In this document: piece after piece, positions 56,247 through 64,000 of the stretch | Layout: the number at the start of each line of letters is the position of its first letter | How positions within the stretch are numbered: position 1 is the stretch's first letter | Source of the DNA: Astragalus membranaceus | Lineage: Eukaryota; Streptophyta; Magnoliopsida; Fabales; Fabaceae | Length of the DNA stretch: 64,000 bases | NCBI GenBank assembly: GCA_039519185.1 | Contig: CM076851.1 | Location: forward strand, 98,949,531 to 99,013,530 | Reading direction: 5' to 3' | Notes under the pieces: model-generated | Databases searched by the model: none | Told to the model about the DNA's origin: nothing | Seen by the model: only the letters and a program-made list of their open reading frames with translations | Program-made: the position numbers and the translations under genes

Positions 56247-56651
56247 TGATTATTTTCTGGACTGGGCCAGAGAATTAGAGTTCGGCCCAATGCAAGACCA
56301 ACCGAACTCAAGCATACAGGACCTCGGCGTGGCCCGGAAAGAGAAGTTACCAAGGACAGGTGTCGCAGTGAGGGGACACGTGGAACTCATTTGGCTGGAG
56401 TCGAGCTAACCGTTGGTAACCGACCTCCCAAGACAACTGCCGAGGAGATTGGAGACTAGATATAGGACTCTAGGCCAGAGGAGAAGAGGACATGGATTCT
56501 GAAACTAACTCTATTTTCTGTACTGGAGAAGACCTCCATACTTGTAACAACCGAGTTGATTGAATAAAGATATTCTTATCCAAGAACATTTGGCGCCCAC
56601 CGTGGGGCCCGGTAAATTTAATCCCGGCCACACCTTGCATTTTCACCACCG

Positions 56652-57797
56652 ATGGTAACCACCCGTCGCGGACGCCGGCGTCAACCGCCGCCATCACCCC
56701 CTCGCAGAACACAAGCCTCGCAAGCAGGACCACATACACAAGATCCTGCCACACCGGAAACAATTCAAATACCGGTTGCTCAACCAGACAACGCTGCGAC
56801 CACCCAAATAGTTACTGAGGAACAACAACCAATTCCTCAACCAAGCCAGGCTGCGATGCCTGAACATCCGTTCATGGTTGGAGTCAATGCAGTCCTCGAC
56901 GAACTGCGAAAGCAGAACCAGTCCTTGCAACAACAAGTTGATGAAATGAAGCAAGAAAGAGATCCTAACTCGCTTGATAGAGTCCAAGTGGAAAAGCCCC
57001 AACCATTCACCGATGCCATCATGAATGACTTAGTTCCCCAGAATTTCAAACCACCACCCTAGGAACCATATGATGGTCGCCGAGATCCTCAGGAACACCT
57101 AACCGCATTTGACACGCAGATGGCCATCATTGGTGCGCATGAAACGCTAAAGTGTAAACTTTTCTCCGGCACCATGAAAGACGCGGCGTTACGATGGTTC
57201 ATGAGCCTTCCTCGACAATCCGTTATTTCTTATGCCGACTTCACCAAGAAATTCCTCAGACATTTTTCAAACAGAAGACACAAGAAAACCTCCACTGCTA
57301 CATTGTTTAACACCCGACAGCGCCCAAATGAAACTCTCCGTGAATACCTGGGAAGATTTAGTGACATCACCGTCGACGTGGAACACCCCGACCAGAGGCA
57401 ATTTGCAGAAGTGTTCACAAACGGGTTGCGTGGAGGACAGTTCAACGAGTCACTAGCAAACAGGCCTGCAACCAATATGCAAGAGATCTTAGCCCGAGCA
57501 GAAGCATACATGAAAGGCGAAGAAAGTAACACCGAGAAGCGACGCCGAGATGAATGCGAGAGGCAAACTGACAGAGGATACGAGCGCCGCAGCAGATATG
57601 ATGACTATAGCCGAAGTGTTTCTCAACGGCGAGATCCTCCACCACCTCCTCGGCGAAGTCCCCCACCGCCTCCTCGGCGAAGCAGCCCTGTCAGAGGAAC
57701 TTTAACACCTTTGAATCATTTTGAAAGAGGTCCTACACACAAGGTTAATCCCCGAATTAAACCCAGCAAGAAGAGTCCTAGGCAGAGACAGCAATAG
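56652..57797 (+). pseudogene. gag: Gag of the second Tat element, with one stop codon
   Basis: Starts MVTTRRGRR with a basic, Pro-rich N-terminus and a Gln-rich coiled-coil-like stretch. A TAG at 57060-57062 interrupts it, and the same frame continues with a typical Retrotrans_gag capsid domain ('KDAALRWFMSLP', 'NETLREYLGRFSDI', 'FTNGLRGG'). A segment with four 'PPPPPRR'-like repeats follows (about 57620-57680). Between about 57720 and 57790 the frame shifts to that of protease-pol. Product would be the particle protein. The stop and the shift make this copy defective. Confidence 0.85.
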
Positions 57798-59796
57798 TTG
57801 GTGCGAATACCACCGAGGTCGAGGACATGACACCGAGAACTGCTATGCCTTAAAGAATGAAATCGAGAAGCTAATCCGACGTGGTTTGTTGAAACAATAT
57901 GTGAAAGATGACCCAGGACACTCACGTGCCAGAACCCCAGAACAACCGAAGCCTAAGTTGCAGTCTCAAGTGGTAACGTTGGCAGAACATGCAGATGAAG
58001 TCCCACCAGTGCAACATACTCTCAACACCATTTCAGGAGGATTTGCGGGAGGGGGAGAAACAAGCTCTACTCGCCGTAGATATGTACGCCAAGTCATGCA
58101 TATTAGCAGTTCATCCGATAGTTCCATGATACCCAACATTCCTGATCTTACTTTTTCTCTCAAAGACTTCGCGGGAATCTCTCCACATGAAGATGATCCT
58201 CTAGTCATAGTAGTTCAAGTACTCAACTACAATGTCAAACGTGTATTGATTGACCCCGGATCCTCAGCAGACATCATCTATTGGGAAGCTTTTAAAGGTA
58301 TGAACTTATCTAATGAACACTTGCAGCCTTACCATGGTACACTAGTCGGTTTTTCAGAAGAACAGGTGCAGATAAAGGGATACATTACCCTCAACACCAC
58401 ATTTGGCATGGGCAACAATGCCAAAACAATCAAGGTCAGATACTTGGTGATTGATGCTGACTCGTCTTATAATATCATAATGGGAAGGCCCGCACTCAAC
58501 ATCCTCGGCGCAGCCTTGTCAACCCGATATCTCACAATGAAGTATCCCCTTGACGACGGACGAGTTGGAGTCCTTAAAGCAGATCAGGAGGCAGCAAGAA
58601 AGTGTTACTTAGAAAGCCTGAAAACGAAGAAGAAAAACGTCGTAGACTCGACGGTAAAGACCACGTCTTTCAACATTAATTTTGCTGATTTAGACCCAAG
58701 GGAAGATTTCAGTGATCACCGATTGAAGCCAACAGAAGATCTCAAGCAAATTCAGATCGGATCAAGTCTTGAACAGACGACAAACATTGGAGGTGCCCTC
58801 CCGATGGACGAAGAAGTAGCGATAGTTGAGTTACTAAGAAAAAATATTGATCTCTTCGCTTGGACCCCAACGGATATGCCAGGGATTGACCCATCGTTCA
58901 TTTGTCACAAACTATCATTAGTTCCAGCTGCAAAACCGATCTCACAAAGAAAGAGGAAGCTCGGACCTGAACGCAGGGTAGCAGTTGCAGAAGAAACCCA
59001 GAAGTTGCTTGAAGCTGGTTTCATCAAGGAAATTCAATACCCGACTTGGCTTTCAAATGTGGTGTTGGTAAAAAAGTCTAATGGAAAGTGGCGCATGTGC
59101 GTGGATTTCACAGACTTGAACGCTGCTTGTCCAAAAGATCCCTACCCTCTGCCCAGCATTGATACGCTGATAGATGGGGCCTCTAGATATCGTGTTCTTA
59201 GCTTCATGGACGCATATTCCGGTTACAACCAGATCAAAATGGATCCAGATGATGCAGACAAAACAGCATTCATGACTGATACCTGCAATTATCACTACAC
59301 TGTCATGCCTTTTGGCCTAAAAAACGCAGGTGCAACATATCAACGCCTAATGGACAGGGTGTTCCAAGTCCAAGTCGGAAGAAATCTTGAGGTGTATGTC
59401 GACGACATGGTGGTCAAAACCGAGGAGAACCATAATCATGTTACAGACTTAGAAGAAACCTTCAATTCCCTCAGAAAGCATGAAATGCGGCTCAACTCAG
59501 CAAAGTGCTCCTTTGGAGTACAAGCTGAAAAATTCTTGGGATTCATGTTGACCAACAGAGGTATAGAGGCGAACCCCGACAAGTGCAGAGCAATACTTGA
59601 GATGCCAAGCCCATCAAATCCTAAGGAGGTTCAGCAACTAACGGGACGCTTGGCAGCTTTATCACGCTTCCTATCTTGTGCAGGTGAAAACATCTTTATA
59701 AATGTTTCACTCCCCCGGCCAAACCCCATTGGCAACACCAATTCTCAACATAACTCACTATTATTTTCTTATACTGTTTCCGTTTTTTGTAACTAA
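57721..59796 (+). pseudogene. pol: Protease and reverse transcriptase of the second Tat element
   Basis: The order is zinc knuckle CEYHRGRGHDTENC (about 57799-57840), aspartic protease 'VLIDPGSSADIIY' (about 58243), a linker with 'DLFAWTPTDMPGI', and reverse transcriptase with 'DLNAACPKDPYPLP' and the catalytic YVDDM (about 59395). The domain is complete to about 59680. Then a 123-bp intron-like sequence (59684-59806) with GT..AG ends adds an in-frame stop at 59795-59797. After it the connection domain resumes, with a frameshift at an A/G run (59839-59850). The enzyme would copy element RNA into DNA. Confidence 0.9.
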
Positions 59797-59806
59797 CTGT
59801 GTGCAG
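59684..59806 (+). other. Intron-like 123-bp tandem duplication product in pol
   Basis: The 11-bp repeat TGTGCAGGTGA occurs at 59677-59687 and 59800-59810. The segment between the AG|GT of each copy begins GTGAAAAC and ends TGTGTGCAG, and has a T-rich 3' part, as a plant intron would. The pol reading frame is continuous on both sides if it is removed. Confidence 0.7.
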
Positions 59807-59924
59807 GTGACAAAGCTTTCCATTTCTTTGCTTCTTTGAAAAAAAAGGGGGCTGCTTCGAGTGGACAGCTGAATGTCAAGAAGCTTTTCAGGCGATTAAA
59901 ACTTTCCTATCCTCTCCTCCCATC

Positions 59925-61379
59925 TTGGTGAAACCAAAAGTAGGAGCGCCGTTGTTGCTTTACTTAGCAGTTTCGGAAAGAGCCATGAGTTCGGTCTTGG
60001 TGTCTGAAGAAGGGAAGCAGCAAAGACCGATATATTTCTGCAGCAAACTATTCAAAGGAGCCAAAGTCAGATACCAAAAAATAGAGAAGTTAGCTCTGGC
60101 TTTAATCACTTCGGCACGTCGACTTCGACCTTACTTCCAGAGTCACCGGATAATTGTGAAGACGGATCACCCTATCAAGCAGGTTTTACGTAAGCCTGAT
60201 CTCGCAGGTAGAATGGTCGCCTGGAGAATTGAGCTTTCTGAATACGATGTTGTTTTTCACCCAAGAGATGGCATAAAAGCTCAGGTTCTAGCAGATTTTG
60301 CTGTGGAATTGACACCACCCTCATTAGAACCAGAGGTTTCTTCCTGGACCCTCTCGATAGATGGAGCATCAAACTTAAAAGGGAGTGGCGCAGGCATCAC
60401 ACTTGAAAGTCCTGAGGGCCTCCTCATTGAACAATCATTAAGATTCGACTTCAAAGCTAGTAACAATCAAGCGGAATATGAAGCTCTAATCGCAGGAATG
60501 AAGCTTGCAAAGGAGGTCGGAGTCCAACATCTCAGAGTGCAGAGCGACTCCCAACTCGTAACTTCCCAGGTTTCTGGCCAATTTCAAACCAGAGATCCAC
60601 AACTCGGCAAGTACCTCAAAAAAGTTAAACTACTCTCCGCTGGTTTCACCTCTTTTGAATTGTTGTACGTCCCCAGAGAGCAGAACATCCGAGCTGATAT
60701 CCTCTCCAAATTAGTAAGCACAAAGAAACCTGGCAACAATCACACGGTGATCCAAGAAACACTCCCACTGCCAAGTATTGAAACAAAAAAGATCCACTCG
60801 GTAGAACTGTCAACCAACTGGACTACTCCAATCATAGCCTTTCTGCAGCATGATATCCTGCCCCACGAAGAAACCGAAGCCAAAAAGATGCGGCGTCACG
60901 CAGCAAAATATGTCATCGTCGCAGGCAAGCTCTATAGAAGGGGTTTTGCAGCACCACTCCTACGCTGTCTGACACCCACTGAAACAGAATACGTGATGAA
61001 AGAGATCCATGAGGGCATATGTGGCAGCCACATCGGAGGACGTTCATTGTCAAACAAAGTCATAAGAGCAGGATATTATTGGCCCCAACTGGACAAGGAT
61101 GGCGTGGACTTTGTGAAGAAATGCGATAAATGCCAACGACATGCCGACCTTCACCATGCTCCTGCAACCACGCTGCAATCCATTACAACTCCTTGGCCTT
61201 TCTATAAACGGGGGGCTGACATCTTGGGCCCATTCCCAGTTGGACCTGGTCAGGTGAAATTCTTACTTGTTGCCGTCGAGTACTTCTCCAAATGGATAGA
61301 AGCAGAACCTGTAGCAACCATCACAGCAGCTCGGGTCAAGAAATTCTATTGGAAGAATATTATCTGCAGATTTGGTATG
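59925..61379 (+). pseudogene. pol: RNase H and truncated integrase of the second Tat element
   Basis: Encodes the retroviral-type RNase H region ('YLAVSERAMSSVLV', 'VKTDHPIKQVL'). The second, plant Tat-type RNase H follows ('SIDGASNLKGSGAG', 'NNQAEYEA', 'VQSDSQLV', 'NIRADILSKL'). Integrase begins with its zinc region ('EIHEGICGSHIGGRS', 'KKCDKCQRHA') and the first part of the core ('GADILGPFPVGPG'). It ends at 61379, before the rest of the catalytic core, where the Ogre LTR begins. The remaining frame to 61466 translates LTR sequence and has no meaning. Confidence 0.9.
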
Positions 61380-64000
61380 TGTTGCGCCCGAAAAAGTCCC
61401 CGAGGGAGAACCTTCCTCGTTCACAACTTTTCTAAAATCAATGAAGCCGCCACCAATATTTATTAAGGAAAATATTAGGAAAACCTTTTTTTGGAAAAGC
61501 GATTGGTCTTGCGAAACTAGAGAATAGGGTTCGGGGGTCGGTTACGCGCAGGGAAGGTGTTAGCACTCCACGCGTCCTCTCTACTGAGAGGGAACCTTTA
61601 ATTAAATGTGTGGTTTTAGTGTGTTGACTTGAAAATACTTAATTTTGCCTCTCTACTTCTTATTCAAAAATTCTTAATGAAAATCTTTATTTATTATGAC
61701 AAAGGGGGAAAATGGTTTTTTAGATAAAACGCTTGACGGGACGTGGCCCGCTCCTACGTATCTCCCGGTGCGATGGAGAACTCAAAGCTACATAGTTCTT
61801 CTTTGTCTTTTTGAAAAGTTTTTGTTTTTTATCCTTTTTTAGTGAGTTTTCGAAATAGGACGAGCATTAGCGAATGATTAAACTAGCAGAGGCTATGATG
61901 AATCACCACTAAATACTCAAAAAGAGAGTTGTACCGCTAGTCAAACGAACAAAGGTTCTGATGGACTACCAATAACAACTCGTTTTTATTATCTTTTTTG
62001 AAAGTGATTTTCGAAAGAGATTGATTTGCACGGTGATCCAACTAACAAAGGTTATGATGGATCATCGTTTATTATTCTTATGAGAAAAGGACATCGCCAC
62101 TAATAGCTAAACGAACAAAGGTTCTGATTAACCACTAGCGACGATGGGTTGAAAATGATTTTAAAAGGGGAAAGGTTTTTGTTCTGAAAATGATTTTGGT
62201 TTGCGAAGTGGTTCTTTTTTGTTATGAAAATAACTCTTTTCTTTTTATTATGCAAATGCAAAACTTTTTTATGGTTGCGCTTGACGAGAATGTGACTCGC
62301 TCCTACGTATCCCAAGTGGGAATCAAAGCGACGTAGTTCTAACGAGCCTTGAAAGTGAAAGTCTTTTTGCTTTGGTTTTGAAAAGTGAGGGGCGCTCATG
62401 ATGATCAAACTAACAAAGGTTATGGGTGATCATCACTAACACTTGCTATGACTTTTGATGCTTAGGAAAATATCTTTTGAAATTGAAAGCATTCATGATA
62501 ATCAAACTAACAAAGGTTATGGGTGATTATCGCTAGTAGCTTATGCATATGAAAACATCCTTTTTTTTGAAATTTAGGCTCTTAGGACAACCAAACTAAC
62601 AAAGGTTATGGGTGATTGTCACTAGTCACCATTTTCATGCTAGGCCATTTAGAAAAGAAAGCAATGAATGCAAATCGAATCCTTAGGCAAACAACAATCT
62701 CATTTGAATTCTTGAGCAAATATTAGCCTAGACTACACATGTTAGACCACAACACATAAATAGGCAAAGAAGGAACTTGAATTGGGCATTAAGCAAAAAT
62801 ACAAGAGTGGGCAAGATTGAACCTAAATGCACATCTAGTGGAAGATGCTAGGCGAGAACCATAGTCAAATATTTCTACAAAACGCAAGGGAATCTAAATG
62901 CACATCTAGTGGAAGATGCAATGTGAGGAATGGGCCTATCTAAGTATTAATGATTCCACATGGGAGTAGACAAGGAAGTGGTAGGCACAAATGAATTCAA
63001 AAGAGTAGCCTCAAGCATGATCATTGGCAAACCCTAAACAAGCAAGTCATCTTAACAATCAAAACACCAAAGCATGTTGAATCACTTTGGTCAATCCTCA
63101 ACACTTAAATTAGTGTGCAAGTGCACAAGTGTGAATCTTCTTGCCAATCATCAACTTAAACAACATATAAACTAAAAGGGTTGAATCATATGGAACAATC
63201 CCCATCACTTTAGGCAAGGTGCACTAGGCACAAGTGAGAATCATATTGCCTATCATCAACTTGAGACAATAAGCAAACATATAAAAACTCTATTTATTTT
63301 TCATGACTTGCGAAACCAATACATAGTCAAACCATAAATTTATTCATCAAACTCCCAAAATCAAGCAAGCAAAAGATACTAACAAGATTTAGGAACAATT
63401 AATCACATAATTTAAACACTAAAACCTCAAATCAACATTCATTCTCAAACTCTTTACTTTGTGCGAAATCTATGTGAGAAAAGAAATTTGTAAACCTAAA
63501 CAAAGTATCTAAGCATGAAAACACTAAAATCAAATATCTACAACATGATTAAGCCCCATCAAGCAAAGAGAAACAACAAAATCAAATTAAAGCTAACTTT
63601 AATAGGATATGTGAACCAAACAACACATGAAACAACAATTTTATTTCACAACAAATGCAAAAAATCAACACAAAACAACATGACTCAATTTATTCAAGAG
63701 TGAGAGGCACCTTAAACACCCAAGCCTCCCTAAGTGCTTGTCAATAGTGTTTAAGGCTCCTCTCACCAACAACAACAAGCTACATTTTAAACAAAATGAT
63801 GATGATATGTGAAATGCAAAGTGAAGAGGAAAATGGGTTTTAATGCAAAAAGGTTGAAGATGATGCAAGGGTTTGAAAGTTTTTACCTCAAATCCAAGCT
63901 AGAAAATGCAATGAGATGAAGAAAATAGAAACCAAATCAACAAGAACCTCCAAGGAACTTCAACTCCAACCCAAAAAATCTTGATGAAAACCTTCCTTGA
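61380..64000 (-). mobile_element. Ogre-type LTR (end to window edge)
   Basis: Starts 'tgttgcgcccgaaaaagtcc', matching 19242-19585. On the minus strand this is the LTR 3' end ('taataaatattggtggcggc' then '..gcgcaaca'). The LTR of Ogre elements can reach about 5 kb, consistent with no second end before 64000. About 61740-62640 has repeated 'aactaacaaaggttatggg' units (at least five degenerate copies) and two 'cgctcctacgtatc' units. 62650-64000 is A-rich without ORFs of note. It would be the 3' LTR of an element extending beyond the window. Confidence 0.75.

Larger units (their letters stand above)
56247..61379 (+). mobile_element. Second Tat-lineage Ty3-gypsy element, 3' part lost
   Basis: 5' LTR at about 56247-56588 (TGATTATTTT...CCAAGAACA). 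The next bases, TTTGGCGCCCACCGTGGGG (56589-56607), are the primer-binding region usual in Tat elements. Gag, protease, reverse transcriptase, both RNase H domains and part of integrase follow on +. At 61380 the integrase reading frame is interrupted by a large Ogre-type LTR that runs off the window. The exact first base of the LTR is uncertain because the 3' LTR is not available for comparison. Confidence 0.88.

Noticed and set aside
57230..57666. Minus-strand frames opposite gag of the second Tat element
   Set aside because: Shadows of the real plus-strand gag; no domain features. Unlike the antisense gene at 4240, there are no promoter or splice signals.
61380..61466. C-terminal extension of the second Tat integrase
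   Set aside because: The reading frame merely continues into the inserted Ogre LTR.

Overview
This window is a plant nuclear genome segment, most likely from a papilionoid legume. The legume call is an inference from Ogre/Tat-type Ty3-gypsy LTRs and the overall repeat mix; the species is not determined. Only three ordinary host genes are well supported. They lie together between about 38.1 and 48.7 kb: an 11-exon P4-ATPase (phospholipid flippase, ALA9-12-like) on +, a single-exon calmodulin-like protein with four EF-hands on -, and a short single-pass membrane protein on -. The first two are convergent, about 1 kb apart, and all three reading frames look intact.

Almost everything else is transposable elements, many nested, with target-site duplications (TSDs) readable by eye. 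0-3.3 kb: an old LTR remnant, a solo LTR (TSD ATAAC) and a hAT-type MITE (TSD CCTAAAAC). 3.28-17.71 kb: a complete but decayed Tat-lineage Ty3-gypsy element on - (TSD ATATA) with gag-pro, pol and, on the opposite strand, an extra antisense gene that has its own TATA box and a spliceable leader. That gene is split by a second LTR element (5.04-9.57 kb, TSD CAAAC) with about 2-kb LTRs and no coding interior. 17.72-28.10 kb: a CACTA-type region with a TNP1-like gene on -, containing a PIF/Harbinger element (TSD TAA), an Ogre LTR end fragment, and an Athila-like LTR element that has lost one LTR. 28.36-36.5 kb: a second CACTA element on + with decayed TNP2- and TNP1-like genes, interrupted by a deleted copia-like gag element.

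36.5-49.4 kb is the gene island, with several SINEs, a hAT element and a long ATT microsatellite. 49.76-52.65 kb is a Mutator-like TIR element (9-bp TSD) whose left TIR holds a young 1.8-kb copia-derived element carrying a piece of a host CSC1/OSCA channel gene. 52.8-54.8 kb holds a 264-bp MITE and a larger apparent relative carrying an OTU protease domain. 55.43 kb to the end: a third CACTA terminus, a decayed Tat element on +, and the start of a large Ogre-type LTR that cuts the Tat integrase and runs off the window.

The most unusual items are the captured channel fragment in a mini-retrotransposon with identical LTRs, the 123-bp intron-like tandem duplication in a reverse transcriptase, the antisense gene of the Tat element, and the direct host-sequence duplications of about 105 and 250 bp flanking two LTR elements.
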